From contig CALEII010000010.1 of the NCBI GenBank assembly GCA_937876205.1, positions 1 to 56,463 on the forward strand: 56,463 nucleotides of DNA, read 5' to 3'. Position 1 is the stretch's first letter, and every line of letters begins with the position of its first letter. The notes below the pieces were generated by a model. It saw only the letters and a program-made list of their open reading frames with translations. It had not been told where the DNA came from and searched no databases. The stretch comes from an uncultured Clostridia bacterium. Lineage in GTDB: Bacteria > Bacillota > Clostridia > Oscillospirales > Acutalibacteraceae. Positions 1 to 7,726 of this stretch are shown here, piece by piece. The translations under genes and the position numbers were made by a program.

Positions 1-81
1 TCAAAAGGCGAAGCCTTTTCCTTAATTGCGCATTGATAATTGCTAATTGCCAATTCAATTTGTCGGATGTACCTTGACAAA
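1..81. other. Intergenic tail downstream of the ClpP-like gene
   Basis: A short hairpin (arms AAAAGGC 3-9 and GCCTTTT 13-19, loop GAA) reads as a possible terminator for the minus-strand operon. It is followed by several quasi-repeats of CAATTA/TAATTG between about 24 and 60. Nothing coding is seen. Confidence 0.4.
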
Positions 82-825
82 TTATTGTTTTTCCTTTTGT
101 TCTTTTATAAGCCCATAAAGACATTCAAGAGCTTCACTGAGATTGCCCACAGAATCAATGAGACCTTCATTCACTGCAGTTTCTCCGCCGAGGACTGTTC
201 CCACGTCTGTTACAAGCTCACCGCCCGTGGCGTGCATCAGCTCTCTGAATCTGTCGGGGGAAATGTCTGAATTGTCACACACGAAGCGCACAATACGCTC
301 CTGCATATTTTTAAAATAGTTAAGTGTCTGGGGAACGCCCAGCACAAGTCCGTTCATTCTTACAGGGTGTACGGTCATTGTTGCCGACGGCACAATAAAT
401 GATTTATTTGCCGACACTGCAAGAGGTACACCTATTGAATGTCCGCCGCCGAGCACTATTGACACAACGGGCTTTTTCATTCCCGCAATAAGCTCTGCGA
501 GGGCAAGCCCTGCCTCGATGTCACCGCCCACGGTGTTGAGAATGACAATAAGACCGTCAATTTCATCACTTTCTTCTATTGCCACAAGCTGAGGGATAAC
601 ATGCTCGTATTTTGTGGCTTTTGTGCCGGAGGGGAGCAGATAATGCCCCTCAATCTGACCAATGATTGTCAGACAGTGGATAAGGTGTCCGTTTCTTGAA
701 ACAGTGACACATCCGTCGCAGGAAGAATCTTCTTTTTCCTGTTTTGTGTCGCCGTCCGTATTACCTGTATCCTCAGATGAAAATGGTGAAGGAAATGTGA
801 AACCGTAAGAATTTATGTTATTCAT
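82..825 (-). CDS. ClpP/TepA-like serine protease
   Basis: Encodes 247 residues of the ClpP/crotonase-fold serine protease group, closest in layout to the TepA/YmfB type. The likely nucleophile is Ser130 in GGGHSIG and the likely catalytic His is His153 in TVHPVRM. The core is preceded by about 45 residues of polar, low-complexity sequence with a Cys pair (CDGC, 36-39), which classical ClpP lacks. The start has a good AAGGAG site. It lies 51 bp downstream of znuB and is probably the last gene of the prfB-znu operon. TepA-type proteins are cytoplasmic or membrane-associated and degrade small peptides or leader peptides; the real substrate here cannot be read from sequence. Family membership is confident, the exact subgroup is not. 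Confidence 0.8.
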   Translation of the reverse strand: MNNINSYGFTFPSPFSSEDTGNTDGDTKQEKEDSSCDGCVTVSRNGHLIHCLTIIGQIEGHYLLPSGTKATKYEHVIPQLVAIEESDEIDGLIVILNTVGGDIEAGLALAELIAGMKKPVVSIVLGGGHSIGVPLAVSANKSFIVPSATMTVHPVRMNGLVLGVPQTLNYFKNMQERIVRFVCDNSDISPDRFRELMHATGGELVTDVGTVLGGETAVNEGLIDSVGNLSEALECLYGLIKEQKEKQ

Positions 826-876
826 ATCAATTCTCCTTGAAATAATATATAGTCATTATTTCCGGAGAAGTGAATT

Positions 877-1716
877 TTATGCTTTTCTGATTTTGCCTGT
901 AAGTGCGAAAAGTGCAAAAACTACAATATCAGCCGCAACAATTGTTGCACCGACGGGTGTGTCTGCAAACAGAGAAATTATTATACCCGAAACGCTGCAG
1001 CACACGGCAATTATTGCCGAGCAGATTGTCACACCTCTGAAGCTTCTGAAAACACGCATTGCCGAAAGGGCAGGGAAGATGATAAGTGCCGAAATCAGAA
1101 GTGCACCCACAAGATTCATTGCTATGACGATAACAATGCCCGTGATGATTGCGAGGGATAAATTGTATACTGCAGACGGCGTACCGGTTGCAGAGGCAAA
1201 ATTCTCGTCAAACGTGACGGAAAAAAGCCTGTTGTAAAAAAGTGTATATGCCGTTATTACCACTGCCGCAAGGATAATGCAGGTGTAGACATCTGTTTCT
1301 GACAGAGTCAGAATTGATGTTGAGCCGAAAAGCGTGGTGCACACATCACCGCTGATGTTTGCATTGGTTGAAAAAACATTCAGCAGTATGTATCCCGTTG
1401 CAAGTGCTCCCACCGAGAGCATTGCTATTGCCGCATCACCCTTTATATGGGAATTCTGTCCCATTCTCAGAAGTATGATTGCCGCAATTACCGTTACGGG
1501 AAGCGTGAAATACACAGGTGCTATGTCAAGCACTGCCGCCACTGCTATGGCACCGAATGCCACGTGAGAAAGGCCGTCGCCTATCATTGAGTAGCGTTTG
1601 AGTACAAGTGTTACGCCCAGAAGTGCCGCACAAAGAGAGACAAGCACACCTGCCACAAGCGCATATTTTACAAAGTCAAATTCAAAGTAATACTGCAAGG
1701 AATCAAGAAGGTTCAT
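877..1716 (-). CDS. znuB: Metal (zinc/manganese) ABC transporter permease
   Basis: A 279-residue integral membrane protein of the ABC-3 family (ZnuB/AdcB/MntB) with roughly eight hydrophobic segments. The family signature region with GDGLSHVAFG is near residues 46-55. It forms the membrane channel that passes the metal delivered by the lipoprotein, powered by the ATPase. The start overlaps the end of the ATPase gene by 4 bp, so the two are translationally coupled. Zinc is the likelier substrate because the partner lipoprotein has a His-rich loop, but manganese cannot be excluded from sequence. Confidence 0.9.
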   Translation of the reverse strand: MNLLDSLQYYFEFDFVKYALVAGVLVSLCAALLGVTLVLKRYSMIGDGLSHVAFGAIAVAAVLDIAPVYFTLPVTVIAAIILLRMGQNSHIKGDAAIAMLSVGALATGYILLNVFSTNANISGDVCTTLFGSTSILTLSETDVYTCIILAAVVITAYTLFYNRLFSVTFDENFASATGTPSAVYNLSLAIITGIVIVIAMNLVGALLISALIIFPALSAMRVFRSFRGVTICSAIIAVCCSVSGIIISLFADTPVGATIVAADIVVFALFALTGKIRKA

Positions 1717-2423
1717 TTTGTGCCTCCTTTACCTGACAGGCTGATATAAGCAGCCGATTCGGTGTAATCATCCTTTGTGCCGAAGAAAAGGGGCGTGTTG
1801 CCTATGTGAAGAATATGTGAAGCGTTGTTTACTGCGTGGGATATATCGTGGGAGACCATTATAACTGTCATACCGTCGTTCTTATTAAGAGAATCTATAA
1901 TATCATACATCTCCTGAGTGACAACAGGGTCAAGACCTGCTGCAGGCTCATCAAGGATAAGCAGCCTGTCTGCGGCGCAAAGTGCCCTTGCAAGCAGAAC
2001 TCTCTGCTGCTGACCGCCTGACAGCTCTCTGTAGCATCTGTCTGCGATATCTGTTATGCCGAGCTTTTCCATATTTGCTGCAGCATTTTTTTTGTCATTT
2101 TTTGTGTAGAACGGAGTGAATTTCCCCTTGGCGAGACAGCCTGAGAGCACGATTTCTTTTACCGTTGCGGGGAAGTCACGCTGCACCTCTGTCTGCTGAG
2201 GGAGATAGCCTATATTTTTTCTGTGCAGACCGTCACCGTAGCTGATAGAGCCGTCAGATACCTTTTTGAGCCCCAGCAGAGCCTTCATAAGGGTGCTTTT
2301 GCCTGAGCCGTTTTCACCGACTATGCACAGATAGTCACCTGAATTTACGGCAAAATCAAGCCCGTTGACTATAGTGTTGCCTTCGTATGCGAGTGCAACA
2401 TTTCTGCAGGAAATAAGAGCCAT
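1713..2423 (-). CDS. znuC: Metal ABC transporter ATP-binding protein
   Basis: A 236-residue ABC ATPase. Walker A GENGSGKST is at residues 36-44, the LSGGQ signature at 134-138 and Walker B LLILDEP at 154-160, followed by the D-loop GLDP and the switch His in VSHD. It drives metal uptake through the neighbouring permease. It overlaps the permease gene by 4 bp and the binding protein gene by 1 bp, which is a tight operon. Length and motifs are ordinary for the family. Confidence 0.92.
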   Translation of the reverse strand: MALISCRNVALAYEGNTIVNGLDFAVNSGDYLCIVGENGSGKSTLMKALLGLKKVSDGSISYGDGLHRKNIGYLPQQTEVQRDFPATVKEIVLSGCLAKGKFTPFYTKNDKKNAAANMEKLGITDIADRCYRELSGGQQQRVLLARALCAADRLLILDEPAAGLDPVVTQEMYDIIDSLNKNDGMTVIMVSHDISHAVNNASHILHIGNTPLFFGTKDDYTESAAYISLSGKGGTK

Positions 2424-3370
2424 TAGTTAAGTGCCTCCGAAATTGTGAGAAGATTTGCCTCCATTGCAGACAGATAGGTAAGGCCGTTTTCTATGTCCTT
2501 AGCCGTAACTGACTGACAGGAGTTGAGTGACAGGATTTTTGCTCCTGTTTTTGAGCTGATTGAGTTTGCCACATCTGCCGTGGAATTCTCTATTGTAAGA
2601 ATACACGGAAGTGACAGCTCTTTTGTTTTGTCTATAAGCTTTGCAAGAGTTTCAAAGCTTGCGTCTGTTTCTGCCGAGCAGCCCGGGAAAGCGGCAAAAT
2701 AGGTGATGCCGTAATCCTCTGTAAGATATCTGAACGGGAAACGGTCAGCAAAGAGGAGTGTTTTTCTTTCAGCTGAATTCACACACTGTGAATATCTGCC
2801 GTCAAGCTCACTGAGTCTGCCGTTATAGGCGTCAGCATTTACTTTATAGAAAGCAGCGTTTGCTTCGTCTGCCTGTGAAAGAATATCACAGATTGCATTT
2901 ACGGCTATCTGTGCCTTTCTGAGTGAGAGCCAGATATGCTCGTCATATTCTGGCGTGCCGTGTTCGTGTTCATGGGTCTGCATACCATCTGCTGTCTCTT
3001 CTTCAAGCACACCTGTAACGCTCATAAGTGAAAGAGTTTTCAGACTGCTGTTTTTTGCAGATGCCACGGCATTTTCAACCCATTCGTCAGACACGCCTCC
3101 GATATGGATGAACACATCTGCCTGTGCCAGTGTGAGTATGTCATTTGCCGTTGGCTCATATGAGTGCATATCAGTTCCGCTTTCATCAAGGTAAATGATA
3201 TTGCATCTGTCACCTGCCACATTGCGTACCCAGTCGTAAACCGGGAAAATAGTTGTCACGACAGTGATTTTTCCGTTATCGGTATCAACAACACTGTCAG
3301 CAGGCGTACAGGAAGTCAGAATTGCCGTAAGCATTACAGCAGACAGAATAAAAATCAGTACTTTTTTCAT
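2423..3370 (-). CDS. znuA: Metal-binding lipoprotein of zinc ABC transporter
   Basis: A 315-residue cluster A-I substrate-binding lipoprotein. The signal peptide ends in the lipobox LTSC with Cys21 as the lipidated residue. The expected first two metal ligands are present: His69 (TDMHSYE) and His145 (EHIWLS). A His-rich loop (HEHEHG, 133-138) points to zinc. The place where the family normally has a third His (motif like HDAFGY) instead reads ADRFPFRYL, with Asp209-Arg210. A Cys-Ser-Ala-Glu motif (Cys231, Glu234) follows where the acidic ligand normally sits. The coordination sphere is therefore likely altered. The gene starts 3 bp after prfB. Confidence 0.88.
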   Translation of the reverse strand: MKKVLIFILSAVMLTAILTSCTPADSVVDTDNGKITVVTTIFPVYDWVRNVAGDRCNIIYLDESGTDMHSYEPTANDILTLAQADVFIHIGGVSDEWVENAVASAKNSSLKTLSLMSVTGVLEEETADGMQTHEHEHGTPEYDEHIWLSLRKAQIAVNAICDILSQADEANAAFYKVNADAYNGRLSELDGRYSQCVNSAERKTLLFADRFPFRYLTEDYGITYFAAFPGCSAETDASFETLAKLIDKTKELSLPCILTIENSTADVANSISSKTGAKILSLNSCQSVTAKDIENGLTYLSAMEANLLTISEALN

Positions 3371-3373
3371 ATC

Positions 3374-4495
3374 TTATCCGTTTGCGAGCTTTTCGTTGGC
3401 CTGCATTTTGAGATATGCGTTGATAAAGCCGTCAATATCGCCGTCCATAACAGCATTGATGTTGCCGTTTTCAAAGCCTGTTCTTGTGTCCTTTGCCAGA
3501 GTGTAGGGCATAAATACATATGAACGTATCTGGCTGCCCCATGCAATTTCTCTCTGCTCGCCCTTGATGTCTTCAATCTTTTCAAGGTTTTCTCTTTCTT
3601 TGATTTCAATGAGCTTTGATTTGAGCATACGCATTGCAACGTCTCTGTTCTGATACTGGCTTCGTTCAACCTGGCTGGCAACAACAATACCTGTGGGGAT
3701 GTGAGTAAGACGGACAGCCGATGAAGTCTTGTTGACCTTCTGACCGCCGGCACCGCTGGCTCTGTAAACGTCCATTTTGATATCAGCAGGGTTGATGTCA
3801 ACTTCAACAGTGTCGTCAATTTCGGGCATTACTTCAAGTGAAGCAAATGAAGTGTGTCTTCTGCCCGAAGCGTCAAAGGGCGATACACGGACAAGTCTGT
3901 GAACACCCATTTCACCTTTGAGGTAGCCGTAAGCGTTTTCACCTTCAACGAGTATTGTTGCGGACTTGATGCCTGCTTCGTCGCCGTCAAGATAGTCAAC
4001 CGTAGTTGTCTTGAAGCCGTGACGCTCACCCCAACGGTGGTACATTCTGAACAGCATCATTGCCCAGTCCTGAGCTTCTGTTCCGCCTGAGCCTGCGTGG
4101 AATGTGAGAATAGCATTCTTATTGTCGTATTCACCTGTAAGAAGTGTTGAGAGTGTCTGTGAGTCAAGCTCGTTCTTAATTCTTTCAACTGCTTCTGTGC
4201 ATTCGTCAATCATAGACTCATCGTCCTCATCGTCAGCAAGCTCGATGAGAGTCATTGTGTCTTCATAATCTTCGCAAAGCTTGTTGTATTTTTCAACCTT
4301 GCCCTTGAGCATTGCTGTTCTCTGAAGCACCTTCTGGCTGTTTTCTATGTCATTCCAGAATTCTTCCTGAGCAGCTTTGAGCTCAAGCTCTTCTATTTCT
4401 TTGCTGAGCGCTTTAAGACCGAGAGCATCTGCAAGCTCGCTGATGGGTTCTTCAAGTTTTCGCAATTTTAATCTGAGTTCTTCATACTGTAACAT
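3374..4495 (-). CDS. prfB: Peptide chain release factor 2, unfragmented
   Basis: A 373-residue class I release factor that ends translation at UGA and UAA. The stop-codon reading tripeptide SPF is at 205-207 and the peptidyl-tRNA hydrolysis motif GGQ at 250-252, the same numbers as in E. coli RF2. The frame is continuous from the ATG. The in-frame UGA that forces a +1 frameshift near codon 26 in many bacteria is absent, so RF2 autoregulation by frameshifting is lost here. UGA is used as a normal stop in this window (for example atpE). The gene leads a minus-strand operon with the zinc transporter genes 3 bp downstream. Confidence 0.97.
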   Translation of the reverse strand: MLQYEELRLKLRKLEEPISELADALGLKALSKEIEELELKAAQEEFWNDIENSQKVLQRTAMLKGKVEKYNKLCEDYEDTMTLIELADDEDDESMIDECTEAVERIKNELDSQTLSTLLTGEYDNKNAILTFHAGSGGTEAQDWAMMLFRMYHRWGERHGFKTTTVDYLDGDEAGIKSATILVEGENAYGYLKGEMGVHRLVRVSPFDASGRRHTSFASLEVMPEIDDTVEVDINPADIKMDVYRASGAGGQKVNKTSSAVRLTHIPTGIVVASQVERSQYQNRDVAMRMLKSKLIEIKERENLEKIEDIKGEQREIAWGSQIRSYVFMPYTLAKDTRTGFENGNINAVMDGDIDGFINAYLKMQANEKLANG

Positions 4496-4550
4496 AAAAA
4501 TCTCCTGAATATATTATATTTATATATTTATACATACACGTACAAAATAC

Positions 4551-4579
4551 ATTATAACAGTAGTGAGAAAGTTTGTCAA
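4551..4579 (-). promoter_or_regulatory. Sigma-A promoter of prfB-znu operon
   Basis: On the minus strand TTGACA (4579-4574) and TATAAT (4556-4551) are separated by exactly 17 bp. The promoter sits about 55 bp upstream of the prfB start and is divergent from the perR promoter. Confidence 0.85.
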
Positions 4580-4666
4580 TAATTTTAAAATACAAACAAT
4601 AATTTGTCCTTTAATGCCTGACAAACTATTTTTTCAAAAAAATCTGAAAAAATTCAGAAAAAACTA

Positions 4667-4695
4667 TTGACAACGGGAAAAACATCGGCTATAAT
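4667..4695 (+). promoter_or_regulatory. Sigma-A promoter of perR
   Basis: TTGACA (4667-4672) and TATAAT (4690-4695) with a 17 bp spacer match the consensus perfectly. The start of transcription should fall at about 4702, inside the palindromic operator. Confidence 0.88.
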
Positions 4696-4721
4696 AATGC
4701 TAACGATAATCATTAGCATTA
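4695..4721 (+). promoter_or_regulatory. PerR/Fur-type operator
   Basis: A perfect inverted repeat TAATGCTAA / TTAGCATTA surrounds a 9 bp centre. It overlaps the last base of the -10 box and the expected transcription start. The internal GATAATCATTA matches the Fur/PerR box style. This predicts autorepression of perR and control of the downstream rubrerythrin. Confidence 0.8.
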
Positions 4722-4734
4722 GGGAGGCGATGAA

Positions 4735-5139
4735 ATGTCAGAAAAAGTAAGACGCTTCAGCTATAAGCGTGAAGCAATCAGAGAAGCTCTTATGGGCACC
4801 ACATCGCACCCCACTGCAGAATGGATATATACTCAGCTAAAGCCTCTTATTCCGGACCTGAGCCTTGCCACTGTTTACAGAAATCTCAATGATATGAAAC
4901 AGAACGGGGAAGTTCAGTCAGTCGCATTCTGGGACGGTAAAGAGAGATTTGACGGCAATGTGAAAAAGCACTCACACTTTGTGTGTGAATGCTGCGGCAA
5001 AATAGATGATTTTCATTTTGTGCCTCACAATGTTCAGATAGATGAGCTTGCACAGTCTCATTATGACGGCGAGGTTGATTATCACTCGCTGGTGTTCCAT
5101 GGCAGATGCAGAGAATGTATCAATAAAATCAGTCAGTAA
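4735..5139 (+). CDS. perR: PerR-type peroxide-sensing repressor
   Basis: A 134-residue Fur-family regulator with an N-terminal winged helix (about 8-65, recognition region LATVYRNL) and a C-terminal dimerisation domain. The PerR-type sensing set is visible: His25, Asp73 in RFDG, His79 and His81 in KHSHF, and an Asp at 91 or 92. Asp73 in this position separates PerR from Fur and Zur. Structural zinc would be held by Cys84/Cys87 and Cys125/Cys128. Peroxide oxidation of the regulatory-site histidines would release it from DNA. It is followed 53 bp later by reverse rubrerythrin, the classic clostridial PerR target. The GGGAGGCG ribosome site is strong. Confidence 0.92.
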   Translation: MSEKVRRFSYKREAIREALMGTTSHPTAEWIYTQLKPLIPDLSLATVYRNLNDMKQNGEVQSVAFWDGKERFDGNVKKHSHFVCECCGKIDDFHFVPHNVQIDELAQSHYDGEVDYHSLVFHGRCRECINKISQ

Positions 5140-5192
5140 CGCACAATGCGTTCATATATTCACAAAAAAGATTTTATCGGAGGTAATTTTAA

Positions 5193-5780
5193 ATGAAAAA
5201 ATTTGTTTGTTCAGTATGCGGTTATGTTCACGAAGGTGACTCAGCTCCCGAAAAGTGCCCTGTTTGTAAGGTTCCTGCAGAAAAGTTTGTTGAGCAGGTA
5301 GGCGAAATGAAGCTCGCAGCAGAGCACGAGTACGGCATTTATGAGAAGACAGTTGCAAACAATGCAGATATAAGCGCAGAAGACAAGAAATATATCCTTG
5401 AGCAGCTTATGGCTAACTTCAACGGTGAATGCTCAGAAGTAGGTATGTATCTTTGCATGGCTCGTATTGCTCACCGTGAAGGCTATCCCGAAATCGGTCT
5501 CTACTGGGAAAAGGCAGCTTATGAAGAGGCAGAGCACGCAGCAAAGTTTGCAGAGCTCCTCGGTGAGACACTTGAGCCCAAGATGAAGGCAACAACAAAG
5601 GATAATCTTGCTTGGCGTGTGGATTGCGAATACGGTGCAACAAACGGCAAATTCGAGCTTGCAGCATGTGCAAAGAAGAACGGTCTCGATGCTATCCACG
5701 ATACTGTACACGAAATGGCAAGAGACGAAGCAAGACACGGTAAGGCTCTCGAAGGTCTTCTCAAGAGATATTTCGGTTAA
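5193..5780 (+). CDS. rbr: Reverse rubrerythrin (NADH peroxidase component)
   Basis: A 195-residue protein with the rubredoxin domain first (Cys6, Cys9, Cys22, Cys25) and the four-helix diiron domain after it (about 45-195), the order found in clostridial reverse rubrerythrins. Diiron ligands are seen in the helices with GECSEVGMY, EEAEHAAKF, CEYGATNGKFE and DEARHGKALEGLLKRYF. It reduces hydrogen peroxide with electrons from NADH through a rubredoxin reductase and protects anaerobes from air. It is probably co-transcribed with perR, and a terminator hairpin follows at 5808. Confidence 0.93.
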   Translation: MKKFVCSVCGYVHEGDSAPEKCPVCKVPAEKFVEQVGEMKLAAEHEYGIYEKTVANNADISAEDKKYILEQLMANFNGECSEVGMYLCMARIAHREGYPEIGLYWEKAAYEEAEHAAKFAELLGETLEPKMKATTKDNLAWRVDCEYGATNGKFELAACAKKNGLDAIHDTVHEMARDEARHGKALEGLLKRYFG

Positions 5781-5807
5781 TAAAAATCCCTATAAATCAA
5801 GTAATTC

Positions 5808-5840
5808 AGAGTGGCAGAGATGTCACTCTTTTTGTTTTTT
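5808..5840 (+). terminator. Rho-independent terminator after rubrerythrin
   Basis: Arms AGAGTG (5808-5813) and CACTCT (5824-5829) are followed by a T-rich tract. The rest of the 247 bp gap up to atpI is AT-rich, and I see only the atp promoter in it. Confidence 0.7.
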
Positions 5841-5972
5841 CATAGAATATAATATGTATCGTTTGTATGAACAAATTGCCTCTCAGAAGCTGATGTTTTT
5901 CAGTCTCCGGAAAGACAGTAAAAATTGTGAAAAACAAACAAATTATTTCAATAAAATATGACATAATTGCTC

Positions 5973-6000
5973 TTGAAAAAAGGTTTCAAAGTGCTATAAT
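5973..6000 (+). promoter_or_regulatory. Promoter of the ATP synthase operon
   Basis: TTGAAA (5973-5978) and TATAAT (5995-6000) with a 16 bp spacer, 28 bp upstream of the first gene. Confidence 0.75.
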
Positions 6001-6027
6001 AACCTTAAAAAGAGAGAAGGAGATTGT

Positions 6028-6354
6028 ATGAATTACGATATAATCGGTGCTGTGGCAGCAGCGGCTGCAGGAGTGCTTATTGCCTTTGCAAATTATCTTT
6101 TTTCTAAGAAAATTCTTATTAAGGCACCTGAAAAATATTCACTTATTTCTGTTGTGAGACAGGTTGTGCAGATAGGCTTTCTTGCACTTGTTTATTTTAT
6201 CGGCGCAAAAACAGAAATTGCAGACCCTTTGTATCTTCTCGTCGGAGCCGTTCTCGGTGTGACAGTGCCTATGCTTTTCTTCACAAAAAAGCTTCTCTCG
6301 GTAAATGACAGTCTTTCACGCAGGACAGAAAAAAAGGAGGATGACAATGGGTGA
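6028..6354 (+). CDS. atpI: ATP synthase subunit I-like membrane protein
   Basis: A 108-residue protein with about four hydrophobic segments, in the atpI position directly ahead of subunit a. AtpI proteins act as assembly factors for the c-ring and possibly in ion supply. Sequence similarity within this family is low, so the call rests on size, topology and position. Its end overlaps the chosen atpB start by 8 bp, which suggests coupled translation. Confidence 0.75.
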   Translation: MNYDIIGAVAAAAAGVLIAFANYLFSKKILIKAPEKYSLISVVRQVVQIGFLALVYFIGAKTEIADPLYLLVGAVLGVTVPMLFFTKKLLSVNDSLSRRTEKKEDDNG

Positions 6355-7018
6355 AAAATCAGAAGTAATCATTGAACTTTTCGGAATATTTGATGTTACG
6401 GGTGAAGTCGTTACAATGTGGATAATACTCGGAATTCTGACTGTGATTTCTCTTATTGTCAGATTCACTCTGAAGGAACGGCCGGGTAAATTCCAGAATG
6501 TTATTGAAACGGGTGTTGAGTATCTTGACAATTTCTTCACTGACATTCTCGGCAAAAAGAAAGCAAGAAAATATTTTACATTCCTTGCCACACTTTTTAT
6601 TTTCATAATCTTTTCCAACTATTCGGGGCTTATCCCCGGCGTAGGGCTTACAGATTATGTAAAAGCACCAACTGCATCGCTTTCCGTAACGGCAGGACTC
6701 GGTATACTGACATTCCTTTTCCTTCAGATTTCGGGACTGCGTCACAATGTCAAGCATTATTTTAAACGGTTTGTTATGCCGATGTTCTTTATGCTGCCGC
6801 TTCTCATTCTTGATGAATTCATCAAGCCAGCATCACTTGCATTGAGACTTTACGGCAACATTTTCGGTGAAGAAATGGTAACAGAGGAGCTTTACCACAT
6901 CTTCCCCATAGGCGCACCTGTTATTATGATGGTGCTGTCTCTTCTTTTCTGTGCTTTACAGGCAATGGTTTTCACTATGCTTGTATCGATATATCTTGAA
7001 GAAGTAACAGAAGACTGA
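6347..7018 (+). CDS. atpB: ATP synthase F0 subunit a
   Basis: A 223-residue membrane subunit that forms the ion half-channels against the c-ring. The essential Arg lies in LALRLYGNIFGEE and the last helix ends in a normal C-terminus. The longest frame begins at 6305, but the GGAGG at 6336-6340 is only well spaced for the ATG at 6347, so that start is used. The protein is at the short end for subunit a, as usual for clostridial forms. Confidence 0.93.
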   Translation: MGEKSEVIIELFGIFDVTGEVVTMWIILGILTVISLIVRFTLKERPGKFQNVIETGVEYLDNFFTDILGKKKARKYFTFLATLFIFIIFSNYSGLIPGVGLTDYVKAPTASLSVTAGLGILTFLFLQISGLRHNVKHYFKRFVMPMFFMLPLLILDEFIKPASLALRLYGNIFGEEMVTEELYHIFPIGAPVIMMVLSLLFCALQAMVFTMLVSIYLEEVTED

Positions 7019-7055
7019 TAAAAAATCATTTCTTATTTTAAAGGAGCAGATTAAA

Positions 7056-7286
7056 ATGACAAATTCAGCAATTATCGCAATCGCAGCAGCAGTTGCAATC
7101 GCACTCAGTACACTCGGTCCCTCAATCGGTCAGGGTATCACTGCAAAAGCAGCTATGGAAAGCATCGCCCGTCAGCCTGATGCTGCAAAGGACATCCGTT
7201 CAACACTTATCATTTCTCTTGCACTTATGGAAGCGCTCACAATTTACGGCCTTCTTATTGCATTTATGCTCATTTCAAAAATCTGA
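7056..7286 (+). CDS. atpE: ATP synthase F0 subunit c
   Basis: A 76-residue hairpin of two transmembrane helices. The RQP loop is at 39-41 and the ion-carrying carboxylate is Glu59. Around it the sequence reads MEALTIYG, the same as in chloroplast and cyanobacterial proton-type c subunits. The Ser/Thr directly after the Glu that marks sodium-type rings is replaced by Ala-Leu, although Gln26 and Tyr64 remain. I therefore infer proton coupling. A GGAGC ribosome site precedes the start. Confidence 0.94.
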   Translation: MTNSAIIAIAAAVAIALSTLGPSIGQGITAKAAMESIARQPDAAKDIRSTLIISLALMEALTIYGLLIAFMLISKI

Positions 7287-7296
7287 GGAGTAAGCT

Positions 7297-7722
7297 ATGA
7301 ACATACAGCCATCGGTTATAGTGTGGACTGTGATATGTTTTCTTCTTATGACGGTTGTTCTCAAAAACCTTCTTTTTACGCCTGTTCTCAGAATGATTGA
7401 CAGCCGTAAGGAAAAGGTTGACAATGCTGAGAAAAAGCTCAGGGAAATAGAAAACATAACATCAGAAAATGAAAAACGCATTGCCGGGGAAAAGCTGCGT
7501 GCTGAAGCAGAAGCAATAGCTCAGGCTAAAGAAGATGTTCAGCAGATACAGCTCCGTGGCAAAAAAGAGATTGAAAACGCTCAGAGAAATACTCTTTCTG
7601 ATATTGAAGAATACAGAAACGGTATAAAAGTGGAATGTGACAGAATTGTCAGCTCTGTAGCTCCCGAAATGGAGACGGCTGCTGCAATTTTTGTGAAAAA
7701 CATTATTTCCAACAGGATATGA
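7297..7722 (+). CDS. atpF: ATP synthase F0 subunit b
   Basis: A 141-residue subunit with one N-terminal transmembrane helix (about 5-27) and a long charged helix (about 35-130) that forms the peripheral stalk. It is slightly shorter than typical b subunits. It is followed 4 bp later by the fusion gene, which supplies a second, different b-like N-terminus. The two probably pair as b and b-prime in an asymmetric stalk. Confidence 0.9.
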   Translation: MNIQPSVIVWTVICFLLMTVVLKNLLFTPVLRMIDSRKEKVDNAEKKLREIENITSENEKRIAGEKLRAEAEAIAQAKEDVQQIQLRGKKEIENAQRNTLSDIEEYRNGIKVECDRIVSSVAPEMETAAAIFVKNIISNRI

Positions 7723-7726
7723 TATT

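Noticed and set aside
3374..4495. Possible programmed frameshift in prfB
   Set aside because: The frame is continuous from the ATG with no in-frame UGA and aligns with standard RF2 numbering.
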